The notes under the pieces: generated by a model
What the model was told of the DNA's origin: nothing
Databases searched by the model: none
The model's input: the letters and a program-made list of their open reading frames with translations, nothing else
From: Vulcanisaeta sp. JCM 16159
Lineage (GTDB): Archaea > Thermoproteota > Thermoprotei > Thermoproteales > Thermocladiaceae
Assembly: GCF_001316265.1 (NCBI RefSeq)
Contig: NZ_BBDN01000004.1
Coordinates: forward strand, 124,001-188,000
DNA length: 64,000 nt
Reading direction: 5' to 3'
Program-made: the position numbers and the translations under genes
Shown here: in pieces, positions 8,454 to 18,388 of the stretch
Layout: every line of letters begins with the position of its first letter
Position numbering within the stretch: the first letter of the stretch is position 1

Positions 8454-9575
8454 TCTTTAGTATTCTATAAATAAGTGATGAGGTCATTATTAAAATCCCA
8501 GTAATTATCCAACCAAGTATACCGAGGTACTGTATTACGTATCCCATGAACATGCTCATTATTGAGCCTATTATTGATGATACTGTGAATAGGTAACTAG
8601 TGGATTGTGCAATTAGTATTGGGCTGACTAGGTCATGTACAAGGTATAGCGTTAGGAGCAGGATCACCGTGAATATGAAACCTATGACCACTGGAATGAA
8701 TAATTGGACCTTGGTTAACCCCATCGGCATTACAACCACGCCTAGGGCCATGGTTAAGTAAAGCAATACCCTGCGTCTCTCAATCTTTAACGAATGCCTG
8801 AACCTATAGAACAATGGCGTTAGAGCTAGCGGTATCGTTAATTCAACAATACCCAGGTAATTACTTACATTAAGAGTAAGGGGAAGCATGCTAGGTACGT
8901 GCCCCAGGGTATTGAGAAGGCTATGGATAACATCAGCACATCTGGGTTATTCATTACCGCCATTATTGAGACACTCTTAATTATTACCGCGTCCTTCATT
9001 GTGAGCAGTATGAGGATTGCGAGGGCTATGGATACCAAGCCCAGGTATACTGCCACGCTCTGTGTTACCCATATGCTCATTAGCGATGAGAGTAACATGA
9101 GCATTGTTATTGACGATAAATAGACGACTTGGACCCACCTGGTTAATCCTCTGATGCTCCACCAACCAAGTATTAATAGTAGTGACGGTATTAGGTACAG
9201 ACCAAGCCCCATACCCGCCAGGAATCTGAGGAATAGGGCTGTATAATAGCTATTGGTGGTTGAGAATACGAGGGATATGCCATTGAATAATAAACCCAGA
9301 AACATGGAGACCCTATTACCAAGCCTACTGAATAGGAATGTGGCTGGCAACTGCGTTGCCGCGAAGCCGATCATTGCCGTGGCCATGGGAACCACATAAT
9401 ATACAGCATTAAGTGCTATCTTCTTTATCGTCATTACGTTATACATCATGACCGATAGACCTAACCAATTAATCATTACTAATGATAGGCCAGCTATACT
9501 AATACCAAGCACATAATAGGCCCTCTTGATAACTAAGGCATCTAATTCCTCAATGGGCCTATTATTAACTCCCAC
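8443..9575 (-). CDS. MFS permease (frame broken once)
   Basis: Major facilitator superfamily membrane transporter of ~375 residues with about 10-12 hydrophobic helices. The loop FLFSRLGNRVSMFLG between helices 2 and 3 matches the MFS motif A position. The frame breaks at the G run 8880-8883 (plus strand); five instead of four gives FPLTLNVSNYLG. No substrate can be assigned. Stands alone. Confidence 0.8.
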
Positions 9576-9646
9576 GTGAAATCTTTATTAAAACCCCCTT
9601 ATCAAGGTTTCTAATTATTAATAATTAAGGCAAGGGGATGGGGCAT

Positions 9647-11341
9647 TTATGATACATTATTACCCTGCTCATCGAAATCCCTATCTATCCTTACTGATAT
9701 AACGGCCTTGTTCAACTCCTCCTTAATTCTCTCCCTGAATTCGCCGTACTGCTCAAATAACGAACCAAGCTTCTCCTTATACCTCTTAAGCACTAGGTTG
9801 AAGCTACTAACGGCTATGTACTTAATGAGTCTCTTAACAACGAAGTTCTCAACCTTCCTGGTTATTAAGTCACTAAACGACTTCGCCTCCTCAAATGACT
9901 TTATGAACGCCTTAAGAATGAACTCGCGCCTAAGTGGATCATCAAGTAACTTATCCAGTACCGTGAAGTCCCTCTTCCTAAGTGCGCCCATTGGTATGAA
10001 GGGTAGTGGGAACGTGAGGACCCTAAGCTTCTTCAGCCTATCAAGTAATTCAAGGCTCTTTATAACATCGTCATCGGTCTCACCTGGCAGGTTGAGGATT
10101 ATCGTGCCGACAACCACCCAGTGATTATCATTAAGTATCCCAATGGCCTCCTCAACAACGTCTGGGTACTGCTCGGGCTTGTATGGCAATGCCTTACCGG
10201 CCATCAACATTCTCAGTAGTCTAGGTGATCCTGTCTCAATGCCCATTTCAATGAAGTGCCAGGTGCCGCCCTCATTCATGTATTCCGAGACCTCCTTAAC
10301 CATCTTAGGTGCGTACTTAACGACAGCCGCCGTGGTGAAGTCCGTGGTTATTTCATAATCATCTCCATAGGACTTAACTAGCTTATAGGCCTTCTTGGTA
10401 AGGTCTAGAACCTTGTCAGGGTTCGGCTCAATGCCCTTCGCGCCGTATCTAAAGAATTCCTCACTATGGAGTGTTATTTCCTTGAAGCCACCAACCTCAA
10501 TGTTTAGCTTAATTTCCTTGTCAATGTGGCCCTCGAATGGGAATGACCTAATCATGCCGCTAAGCGTTGGCGTGCAGAATTGACAACCCCTACCACAACC
10601 CCTTGTGACCTCAACCATACCGCCAATGGATGGGGTCACGATAGTTGGGACCATATCCACAGGCACTGGCCTATGTGCCACAACCCTATTTGGAACAAGC
10701 TCACCCTTCATTAACTTGTCAAATAATTGAGGCCCATCCTCCTCAAACTCACCTTCATAAACGACATCAATACCGAGCTCACCCTGCTTACCAGTATCAA
10801 TAATTTGCCAACCGGCGGGGCCGCCGACAACGATCTTTACGTGATTTCTATTTTTCTTAATGGCTGGATGATTAATTACTTGAAAGAAGGATTTCGCAAT
10901 ATAGGGTAGGCCCCTGTATGGTAGATCCGCAAGTTTTAAGATCCAGTAAAGGATCCCGGAACCGTAGCTTAACCCCAGTGGGTCCATTACGTAAATACCA
11001 ATTATACGCGTATTTGATCCAATAACCTTATCGAGTTTATAAGGATCGGCAATAATAACATCATTCCTAGTATATCCATGGGCAAGCAGCGCAGCCTCAA
11101 CCTTAGCTAAGCCATAAGGCGCTCTAAAAACCCTGCCATTTCTATCACTCTTGACCCTGAAGAACCTACGGGCGACCCAATCCCTGAAGTAGTTCTCCGG
11201 TATTGCACTTGCGAATCCGACAACGGATGACCCGTGCGTATCACTCATTGTTGCGATTTCACCCGTTAAAACGATTGGGTATCCACCAAATGACACAAAC
11301 CTACTGCATACCTGTAGTAAATAAAAACCCTTCTTCATCAA
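9647..11341 (-). CDS. B12-binding/radical SAM protein, Ta0216-like
   Basis: 564 residues, uninterrupted. The N-terminal ~200 residues resemble a B12-binding-type Rossmann domain, and the centre has the radical-SAM cluster motif CGRGCQFC, with the usual ELTL/IEMGIETGSPRLLRML strand motifs after it. Architecture and length match the archaeal B12-radical SAM group typified by Thermoplasma Ta0216; reaction unknown. The N-terminus MMKKGFYLLQVC may be over-extended. No obvious partner genes; aIF2-beta follows on the same strand upstream. Confidence 0.85.
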   Translation of the reverse strand: MMKKGFYLLQVCSRFVSFGGYPIVLTGEIATMSDTHGSSVVGFASAIPENYFRDWVARRFFRVKSDRNGRVFRAPYGLAKVEAALLAHGYTRNDVIIADPYKLDKVIGSNTRIIGIYVMDPLGLSYGSGILYWILKLADLPYRGLPYIAKSFFQVINHPAIKKNRNHVKIVVGGPAGWQIIDTGKQGELGIDVVYEGEFEEDGPQLFDKLMKGELVPNRVVAHRPVPVDMVPTIVTPSIGGMVEVTRGCGRGCQFCTPTLSGMIRSFPFEGHIDKEIKLNIEVGGFKEITLHSEEFFRYGAKGIEPNPDKVLDLTKKAYKLVKSYGDDYEITTDFTTAAVVKYAPKMVKEVSEYMNEGGTWHFIEMGIETGSPRLLRMLMAGKALPYKPEQYPDVVEEAIGILNDNHWVVVGTIILNLPGETDDDVIKSLELLDRLKKLRVLTFPLPFIPMGALRKRDFTVLDKLLDDPLRREFILKAFIKSFEEAKSFSDLITRKVENFVVKRLIKYIAVSSFNLVLKRYKEKLGSLFEQYGEFRERIKEELNKAVISVRIDRDFDEQGNNVS

Positions 11342-11384
11342 TATAAACTATTGATTACAAGTACTTTAACAGAGAAATTGAAAG

Positions 11385-11810
11385 TTAGCTAATACCCTTC
11401 CTCGGAGTCCTCGCACCGCAGGCGGTACACACGAGTACGTATATCCTGCCGTCCCTCTCAAGGTAGGTATCTATTGAGTGACACACTGGGCACTCAACGT
11501 AGAACTTAATGTACCTCTCATAAACGGCCTCAAGGGTCCTCGGGCTCCTCTCTGCGTATAGGACAAGGGTGTTGCCCTCGATGTTACCTGGCAACGCTAA
11601 TTCCTTGAGGAAGAACCTGGCTATGTGAGTTGGGTCCCTATTAAGTCTCTGGGCCACTTCCCTAAAGTTTTGGATAATGGTCTTCTTGGGCTGAACTTGA
11701 ATGCTCAATCTAGGTATTTCCTGTCTTCTCTGGATTCTTGGCGTTATCAATGTATATGCCTTATCCAGCAACTTCATGTAAAGCTCATCATAATTAACCT
11801 CGCTGGACAT
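11385..11810 (-). CDS. eif2b: Translation initiation factor aIF2 subunit beta
   Basis: Part of the archaeal aIF2 heterotrimer, which brings Met-tRNAi to the small ribosomal subunit. 141 residues: N-terminal helix, alpha-beta core with NFREVAQRLNRDPTHIARFF, and a C-terminal zinc ribbon with CPVC and CTAC. Full length for the family. ATG start at 11810, with an AT-rich upstream gap. Confidence 0.95.
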   Translation of the reverse strand: MSSEVNYDELYMKLLDKAYTLITPRIQRRQEIPRLSIQVQPKKTIIQNFREVAQRLNRDPTHIARFFLKELALPGNIEGNTLVLYAERSPRTLEAVYERYIKFYVECPVCHSIDTYLERDGRIYVLVCTACGARTPRKGIS

Positions 11811-11930
11811 ACCTACATTGAAGAAAACTATTACCTTAATAAATTCTTACCTCGCGATACATTAATTAATATAGTTTATTGAGTCCACGATCAGTCTGGT
11901 TTAAAGTCTCTGTGTTTTAATAAATCATTA

Positions 11931-12584
11931 ATGACCTTACTCGTGATTAAGACCGCCAATAGGCGTGGAATGCTTCACGAAATAACCGGCGTTATTAAGG
12001 ACTATGCAAGCATCGAGTGGGTCTTCGTATCCATACCCTCGGAGACCGAGAGGGTAATAGCCATGAGACTTAGTGACTCCCTACCAATAAGTGCCCTTGA
12101 TAAGCTTAAGAGCATTAACGGAATCTACGACATTTGGGCGAGCCACGAGGCGCCAATGGAGTTGGTGGGCTTTGACAAGGAGATACTCAGGAGCATACTA
12201 ATGCATATGGTTCAGAGTGGTGGTGAGATTCATGCCTTTCTAACGAAGCTTGGCTATGAAATGGGTCTGTCAATGGCAAGTACAATGCTTAGGACTAAGT
12301 ATGAGATACCATCAAATGCCGCAATGAATAAGGTGCTTGAAACAGCGATAAACATGCTCGTGGTTATGAACCTCGTGAGAGGCATTGAAGACATAGTCAT
12401 GAATTCCGATAAGAATGGGTATTCAGTCAACATATCATTATTAGAACCATTCGATCTTGATGCTGGCTTGCCATTTACCAGAGGTTATCTACTTGGACTA
12501 ATGAAAGTACTACTTAAGTGTGATTGTAACCTCGATGCCGTTATAAATAAGACCAGGGTAAACATCTACATTAAAGGGAAATGA
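11931..12584 (+). CDS. ACT-domain protein with unknown C-terminal domain
   Basis: 217 residues. Residues ~1-75 form an ACT domain (KTANRRGMLHEITGVIKDY), a small-ligand, often amino-acid, sensor. The remaining ~140 residues form a helical domain with LGYEMGLSMAS and GLPFTRGYLLGLMK. The same combination occurs in the gene at 29745-30344, so the C-terminal domain is a real conserved unit that I do not recognise. Probably a regulator. A 10-base inverted repeat overlaps the stop codon. Confidence 0.7.
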   Translation: MTLLVIKTANRRGMLHEITGVIKDYASIEWVFVSIPSETERVIAMRLSDSLPISALDKLKSINGIYDIWASHEAPMELVGFDKEILRSILMHMVQSGGEIHAFLTKLGYEMGLSMASTMLRTKYEIPSNAAMNKVLETAINMLVVMNLVRGIEDIVMNSDKNGYSVNISLLEPFDLDAGLPFTRGYLLGLMKVLLKCDCNLDAVINKTRVNIYIKGK

Positions 12585-12600
12585 TTAATTATTAATCATT
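12580..12600. repeat. AT-rich perfect inverted repeat
   Basis: AATGATTAAT and ATTAATCATT flank one central T and include the stop codon of the ACT-domain gene. Could be a regulatory site for the next gene, whose start is ~60 bases on, or a weak hairpin. AT-rich palindromes arise easily by chance. Confidence 0.3.
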
Positions 12601-12658
12601 ATGTGTTGCAATAAATTGTAATTAATGCTTAAATAGACGTTAATAATCCACATTCCTG

Positions 12659-13627
12659 GTGAGTCTTTTTGGAAAGTTGGGTCAAGTCATTAATCGAGAT
12701 AATGAGGGGTAGCCTTAATGCTAATGGTCTACCAATACCAATGGATAAGCCTACTGCAGTGAGTGGGCAAAGGACCTTAACATACCCAGGGGCGGTAGCA
12801 CAATAATCTATACCTCATGCCTATACCAAATGGCGCCCATGATTAATGAGTTAGTGCCATGGATCGAGAAAGTCAGGGGTTCATCATTGAGTACCCTGGC
12901 GAGTGCGGTATCGAGGGTTGGCCTGGGCGGTGTACTATCTAAATTCGCGGGCCTCGTGATAAAGCCCGACAAGTCCGATATTGACAGGGCTAATGGCATA
13001 GTCAGGAATATAGCCAAAGCCTTAATGAAGGCTGGTATTAACTTCGGCTTCCTCTATGAGGACGAACCATACAGCGGCGCACTACTTCATGAAATTGGTG
13101 CTGAAGACGCATTCCTGGAATATTTCGAGAACACGGTACTTAAAACTTTCAGGAAGTACGGAATTAAGAGAGTCATAACAATTGATCCCCATACTCATAA
13201 CGTGTTAGTAAATGTTGCGCCAAACTACTTCAAGCTTGATTTCGAGGTTGTGAGTTACTTGGATCTGATAAAGAATATTAAGGTTAGACCTAGAATAAGT
13301 GGTGATGTGGTCATCCACGACTCATGCCTATACGCAAGGTACTTGAATAAGTATGATGTTTACAGATCAATACTTGATAATGCAGGTATTAAGCACGTGG
13401 AGTCACCCATGATAACTGGGAGGGAGGCGTCAACATGCTGCGGAGGACCACTTGAGTCACTTAGTCCGGAATTATCAAGAAAGATCGCTAAAATTAGGAT
13501 CAACCACTTATCAATGCTATCAAAGACCGTAGTAACAGTATGCCCAATATGCCTAGCAAACCTAGGTAGGAACGCGGAGGGCGCGGTTCAAGTCCTCGAT
13601 ATTAATGAGGTCCTCGAGGTGGAGTAG
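12659..13627 (+). CDS. CCG-domain iron-sulfur protein, second copy (frame broken twice)
   Basis: Paralog of the gene at 3383-4332, with the same plan. The N-terminal CCG domain is decayed (YTSCLYQ kept, then PYSG and DPHT), and the C-terminal one is intact (HDSC, TCCGGPLES, CPIC). Joined starts align: MSLLESWVKSL here against MSLDWFRALRD there. The frame breaks at the T run 12664-12668 (one extra T) and near 12762 (one missing base). Unlike the first copy it has no ferredoxin or FAD subunit beside it, so its partner is unknown; it may serve another dehydrogenase. Confidence 0.75.
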
Positions 13628-13660
13628 TTTTAAATAATTACGTGATTAAAACAATAACCA

Positions 13661-13710
13661 GTGATGACGCGATGGCTGTCCAGACCAATGACGAGTAAGG
13701 TGTTAGCTGA
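13661..13710 (+). ncRNA. Box C/D guide sRNA
   Basis: Box C GTGATGA (13661-13667), 13-base guide, D' CAGA (13681-13684), 3-base spacer CCA, C' ATGACGA (13688-13694), exactly 12-base guide GTAAGGTGTTAG (13695-13706), box D CTGA (13707-13710). The D' and C' boxes are identical to those of the sRNA at 7786-7839. A TATA-like TTTTAAATA (13628-13636) lies ~25 bases upstream. No long terminal stem is visible. The D guide predicts a target CTAACACCTTAC, which I cannot place. Confidence 0.65.
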
Positions 13711-13759
13711 TTACCGTCTAAGAAAGTGTTTTTATTCCGGCTTCACTGCGTAGTTTTTA

Positions 13760-14206
13760 ATGAGCTTCACACCCGTGTATGAGAGGGACCTGGAAGTACC
13801 GATAAAAATAAGTAAGTCTGCCAACGAGGATGCAAGGAAGAAGAGACTCGAGAGGTGGCCCAGGGAGGCCGGCCTATCCGTGCCTCTTGACGACTCAGGC
13901 ACGAGCTTCATGCAGTTGGTTAAGTCCTTCTCCACGGACTACGGCCTGACACCTGGCGAGAGGATTTGGGATGTTAAGGATGTTGGTGGTAAGTACAGCG
14001 TTAATATGGTTTGGAAGTTGATGAGGGGTAATGAGGAGAAGGGTTATGCCAGGGTTACTGGTGAGATACCGTTAACGCCAACCGGTGAGGAGGGTAATAA
14101 CGTTGTTTATACTGCAAGGCTTAAGTATGTGATTGAGATTAGTAATGACGTGCTTAGCGAAAAGGCCACCGCGGAGAACGTGCCTGAGGTTAACCTATTC
14201 GGTTAG
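13760..14206 (+). CDS. Hypothetical 148-residue protein
   Basis: Not recognised. Soluble; a charged N-terminal third (DARKKRLERWPRE), then a segment with alternating strands (NMVWKLMRGNEEKGYARVTGEIPLTP) that suggests a beta-sandwich or barrel. Codon use is like that of neighbouring housekeeping genes, and it has a clean ATG start. It stands between a guide RNA and an M24-family gene on the same strand, with a gap of ~43 bases to the latter. Confidence 0.6.
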   Translation: MSFTPVYERDLEVPIKISKSANEDARKKRLERWPREAGLSVPLDDSGTSFMQLVKSFSTDYGLTPGERIWDVKDVGGKYSVNMVWKLMRGNEEKGYARVTGEIPLTPTGEEGNNVVYTARLKYVIEISNDVLSEKATAENVPEVNLFG

Positions 14207-14249
14207 GCGGGGTAATTCATTAAAATGGCCCAGGGCATCAATAAGATAA

Positions 14250-15440
14250 ATGTATACCGTACCAACCAGGGAATTCGAGAGAAGACTAAACCTACTTCAT
14301 AGTGTTATGGATGAGAAGAAATTGGAGGCTGCGTACATAGTTAATCCGATAAACATTGCCTACTTCATAGGATTCTACTACCTACAGACGGAGAGACCGG
14401 CCGCCGTTGTCATACGTAGGAATGGCGATATTTACCTCTTTGTGCCGCTCCTTGAGAAAGACCATGTGTTGAGCCAGACGAAGCTCGTGAGCAAGATGTA
14501 CACGTATAGGGATTACCCAGGTGAGGTGCACCCAATACGCCTATTCGCTGACTGGCTCAGGGAATTACACCTGGATAGTTCAACCATTGGTTATGATTCA
14601 TTACCAGGTTACGTAAGTTACTGGGGCTATAAGGGGCCAAGTCTAACTGATTTATTGCCTAATGCCAAATTCGTGAATATATCGGATGATATTTACTCCA
14701 TGAGATTAATAAAGAGTGATGCAGAGATCGAGTTGCTCAGGGAGAGTGCCAAGTGGGCGAACCTCGCCCACTCACTGCTTCAGGACTACACGGCACCTGG
14801 CATGTATGACTACGAGATCTCACTAAGGCTTCACTTGACGCCTCCATAATGATGAAGAAGGCCTTGGGCCTGGGTATAAGCCTTTGAGGTCTGAGTACCA
14901 GCCTACGCAGGTTTTAGGGGCCAGGTCGGTGAGCACGGTGCTTACCCGCACTCAATAAGTGTGGAGAGGCCTATCAAGGTTGGTGATGCCTTGGTAACGG
15001 GCGCCACGGCGGACGTTGGCGGTTACATGGCTGAACTCGAAAGGAATCTCTTCGTTGGTAAACCAAGTAATGACGTGATTAAGTACCACGAAATAGCACT
15101 TAAGCTTCAGGATGCAGCGTTAAATGTTCTGAGGCCTGGGGTCAAGGCTTCTGACGTTGATAGGGCCGTTATAAAGACTGCCAAGGAGCTTGGCGTGATC
15201 GAGTACTTACTGCACCATAGTGGGCATGGACTGGGGCTTGAGGGTCATGAGGCGCCGTTCCTTGATGTTGGTGATGAAACAGTACTGAGGCCGGGCATGG
15301 TTGTTACGGTCGAGCCAGGCATATACATAAATGGCCTTGGTGGGTTTAGGCACTCGGATACCGTGGTTATTCACGAGGATTACGTCGAGGTAATAACGTA
15401 TTACCCGAGGGATACCGAGTCATTGGTAGTCGAGATCTAA
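14250..15440 (+). CDS. M24-family (Xaa-Pro dipeptidase/creatinase fold) protein with altered metal ligands
   Basis: Pita-bread fold enzyme of ~395 residues, with a creatinase N-terminal domain followed by the catalytic domain. Three breaks, near 14830, 14863 and 14930, each one missing base, restore PGYKPLRSEYQ and EHGAYPHS. Of the five M24 metal ligands, the first Asp (ADVGGY), the His (HSGHGLGLEGHE) and one Glu (VEPGIY) are present. The second Asp reads Glu (MAELERN) and the last Glu (normally RIEDT) reads Ser (RHSDT). So it may be a non-peptidase member such as a creatinase-like hydrolase. Stands alone. Confidence 0.8.
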
Positions 15441-15481
15441 CCCATTAAGCATATAAAGCCTATTATTAATTAAATTGATGC

Positions 15482-16048
15482 GTGGGTGCTAAGCAATTCC
15501 TAACGTACACGGGCATTATCGCTGCGGTGCTCGCCTGGCTATTCATAGCCATTAGCATTAGCGTTAATCCCTGGTTCATATTTACCAAAAACGCCTTCAG
15601 TGATTTGGGTGGGCCGTACGCGACCGACCCCTGGATTTATAACTATGGATTAATAATAACGTCAATATTCATTGACCTATACTCAATAAATCTATTACTG
15701 GTATCGAGGAATAAGGTTGAGGATTTCGCCTCAGCCTTCGTATTCATTGCAGGGTTATTCCTGGCATTGATAGGGATTTACCACGAGGGGACTAGACCAC
15801 ATGTTTTCGTATCAACCTGGTTCTTCACTCAGATGGATATTGCATTAATCACGTGGGGCATAGGCTCATTAATGGCCAAGGACAGAAGGCTTGGACTGTT
15901 CTCGTTACTTCTCGGCATCATAGCACCATTAATAGCATTAATTGTCCCATGGCCATCGGCAGCCACCGAAGAGGCCTATGGAATAGTGGTGATAGACTTA
16001 TGGGTAGCCCTAATGACATATTTTGATATTAAGCACGTGATTAGGTGA
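15482..16048 (+). CDS. DUF998-family membrane protein
   Basis: 188 residues with about six hydrophobic helices. The loop NAFSDLGGPYATDPWIYNYG after helix 1 is the DUF998 signature. Function unknown. GTG start at 15482; a TATA-like CATATAAAG lies upstream. No operon partners. Confidence 0.8.
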   Translation: MGAKQFLTYTGIIAAVLAWLFIAISISVNPWFIFTKNAFSDLGGPYATDPWIYNYGLIITSIFIDLYSINLLLVSRNKVEDFASAFVFIAGLFLALIGIYHEGTRPHVFVSTWFFTQMDIALITWGIGSLMAKDRRLGLFSLLLGIIAPLIALIVPWPSAATEEAYGIVVIDLWVALMTYFDIKHVIR

Positions 16049-16122
16049 TCATTAAATGTCAAAGCCTGGACTGGAAGAGTAGAGGTAAGATTATTCTTAC
16101 CTCCACTCTGCCTGCCCAACCA

Positions 16123-16664
16123 TCAACCCCTAAATAATTCCGCATTCCACGGCATCCTGGGGATCAACGCCATATAAACAGCCTCTGTATTTAGTATGAC
16201 CCTGTCTATGAACCTCCTGGTTAATGCGCCAATAAGCCCGTACTTCCTGCCTATGTTGGGTTCCCCATAATACCTACTAACAACATCGTTTAACTCAACT
16301 CCCTGCATTACTTCGTTCATGAATTTCCTGGGTATCATAAATCCGGGGCTAAGGCCAAGGGTTACCTTACCGCTTCCATCAATCACTGCCGCAATAGTCA
16401 CATCAAAGCCCTCCTCGAACCCCTTAACCCTGATTATCCCTGCCTCAATACCAACACCAAACTCGGCATTCCTCACGGTATTAATCGCGTACTGAGCCCT
16501 CCTAACTGCCCCATTAATGATCTCATCAAGGCCAATGGTTCGGGGGGTAGGTCGCCAGGTGGTTCGATAGAGACCACGTTGGCCCTAAAGCCAGCGAGCC
16601 TGAATGCCAACTCTGTGCCCCTAACCTTGTTTGGGTTCCTTGAACCAAGGGCTACGAGTATCAC
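16123..16664 (-). CDS. Inosine/xanthosine triphosphatase, DUF84 family (frame broken once)
   Basis: House-cleaning NTPase that hydrolyses ITP and XTP to keep deaminated purines out of nucleic acids. It starts MILVALGSRNPNKVRGTE, the substrate loop of the YjjX/DUF84 family, and later shows GVGIEAGI, the active-site strand. The frame breaks near 16535; one more C gives PLALDEIINGAVRRAQ. About 180 residues once joined, normal length. Confidence 0.88.
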
Positions 16665-16695
16665 AGCGAGTAAAAATAAATCTAGGGGTTATAAG

Positions 16696-16766
16696 GGTTC
16701 TAAATCGTGATGATGCTTAGTCGCCTACCGACAGGTGAAGAATGACTCCAATGCTGAATTAGAACC
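16696..16766 (+). ncRNA. Box C/D guide sRNA with terminal stem
   Basis: Box C GTGATGA (16707-16713), 14-base guide, D' CCGA (16728-16731), 3-base spacer, C' GTGAAGA (16735-16741), exactly 12-base guide ATGACTCCAATG (16742-16753), box D CTGA (16754-16757). The flanks GGTTCTAAAT and ATTAGAACC can pair as the terminal stem. A TATA-like TTATAA (16689-16694) is close upstream. The targets predicted from the guides are not recognised. It fills most of the gap between two minus-strand genes. Confidence 0.68.
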
Positions 16767-16811
16767 TCATAAAAATCTTCAAAAGTCACAGTGAATTTGA
16801 TACGTCATTCC

Positions 16812-17272
16812 TCACTCTATGAATACCGTGGTACCCGCGTACTTACTACCCCTCAATAACTCGAGTCTCCTCGCCAACTTAACCGCAGCCTCCACAGCCC
16901 TCCTCGCGTACTCCTCAGCCCTCTCCAGAGCCTGCATTCTATTAGCTCCAGGACCAATTATCCCCATGCCAACCGGCTTCCTGTGCTCCACGGATAGGTC
17001 CATCAACTTCCTAGCCGTTTGATGAGCCACGACCTCGTCATGCTTGGTCTCACCCTGAATCACGGCGCCTATGGCCGCCACGGCATCAACATCATCCTCT
17101 TAAGCAGTTCATCAATGATTATGGGCATGTCATACGTGCCAGGCACCTTGGCCACGTAGGTAACCTCGGCACCGAGGAATCTGGCGTGTTCAAGGGCCTT
17201 TTGAAGCATTAGGTATGTAACGTCGTAGTTGAACTCCGCAACCACAATCGCGAGTCTAACCCTATCCGCCAT
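16812..17272 (-). CDS. ribH: 6,7-dimethyl-8-ribityllumazine synthase (frame broken once)
   Basis: Penultimate enzyme of riboflavin synthesis, joining 5-amino-6-ribitylaminouracil and dihydroxybutanone phosphate. Family motifs are present: [15 protein letters not shown] for ligand binding, and [12 protein letters not shown] with the catalytic His. One missing G near 17097 splits the gene; restoring it gives [16 protein letters not shown]. About 154 residues, normal. Cytoplasmic, probably an oligomeric shell. Confidence 0.93.
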
Positions 17273-17357
17273 ACGCCATGGTTAGGGCAGGCCAAAATTA
17301 AAGCTTAATCCCGACACCTAACCCTATCACTAATCCTCCTAAGTATTGGATCAGTAA

Positions 17358-18386
17358 TTACATACTCTGATTATTAACCTTCATCACAAATCCATTGTCC
17401 ACAAGCCTCCTGAGTAGCTTCGTAACCTCACCATCACTTATTGACCTACCCTCCCTCAACTCAAGATACCTCTTAACCTCAGACCAGGTGGCGCCCTGCT
17501 TAAGAACGTTAATTACTAGTACATACCTTCTCGAGCCCATGGTCCTAACGAAGTTGCAAAACTCCTCTTCAACAATACCCGAGGCTATGTTCACGGTTTT
17601 ATCAAGAGCCTCAGGCCTTGGGTTGTTGATGTACGTAAGGCCAAATAGCGATAACCAACCGACAATACCGTTCAGTTCATCCACAGCCCTCTCAATCATA
17701 TCCTCGCCAATGGAAACCCCCGCCTTACTAAACCCACGCCTTAAGAAGTCCAGTGATTGCTCACGTGTGAATGGCTTTAACTCTATCACCTTCATGTATC
17801 TGCCATACAGTGGTGAATCAGGATCATTAACTCTCAGGTAATTATAGAGCATGCCAATCTTCGACCCAGCAAATACGAAGGATATGTTCCTCAGATTATC
17901 ATACACGTAGGCAAATACCGGTAACAAATTGAAACCCTCATCTTACTCAATTCCTGCACCTCATCAATTATCACAACCAAGTGCTTACTCTCTGATGATG
18001 CCCAGTCATTAAGGGCATCGAACAATGATGGTATTGATACCTCCCTAGCCAATCCGCTGAACTCAATGGTAAGGCACATTATTGATAAACCCTAACCCTA
18101 CTTAAGAAATCAATCAACCGTCTGCTAATTGGTAATAATTGACTCAAGGACTTCGCAAGCTCACTTAGGAAGTCCCTAATTGTCATGTAGCTCATGCCCT
18201 CAAAACTCCTCGCATCAATGTATACCCTGACCATATCCTTTGTGGCGGCCTTAACAAGCGATGTTTTACCAACACGCCTAAATCCAACCACCAATGTGAC
18301 CGCCCTATTTAATGCCGAAAATCTCAATTGCCTAATCTCAGCTTCCCTATCATACAGCTCACTTGGGTCTTCAGCTGGCCGGTCGA
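17358..18386 (-). CDS. Archaeal AAA+ ATPase, PF01637 type, copy 1 (frame broken twice or more)
   Basis: Predicted signal-transduction-type NTPase of a family expanded in archaea. Walker A is GFRRVGKTS and Walker B with arginine-finger region is VVIIDEVQEL; the C-terminal ~90 residues form a winged helix (REGRSISDGEVTKLLRRLVDNGFV). Breaks lie near 18080 and 17930. The frame is open upstream to a TAG in the palindrome, giving FLDRPAEDPSELYDRE before the visible domain, but no ordinary start codon fits, so the start is unresolved. Directly preceded by a double palindrome, suggesting autoregulation. Paralog at 58455-59542. Confidence 0.85.
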
Positions 18387-18388
18387 GA

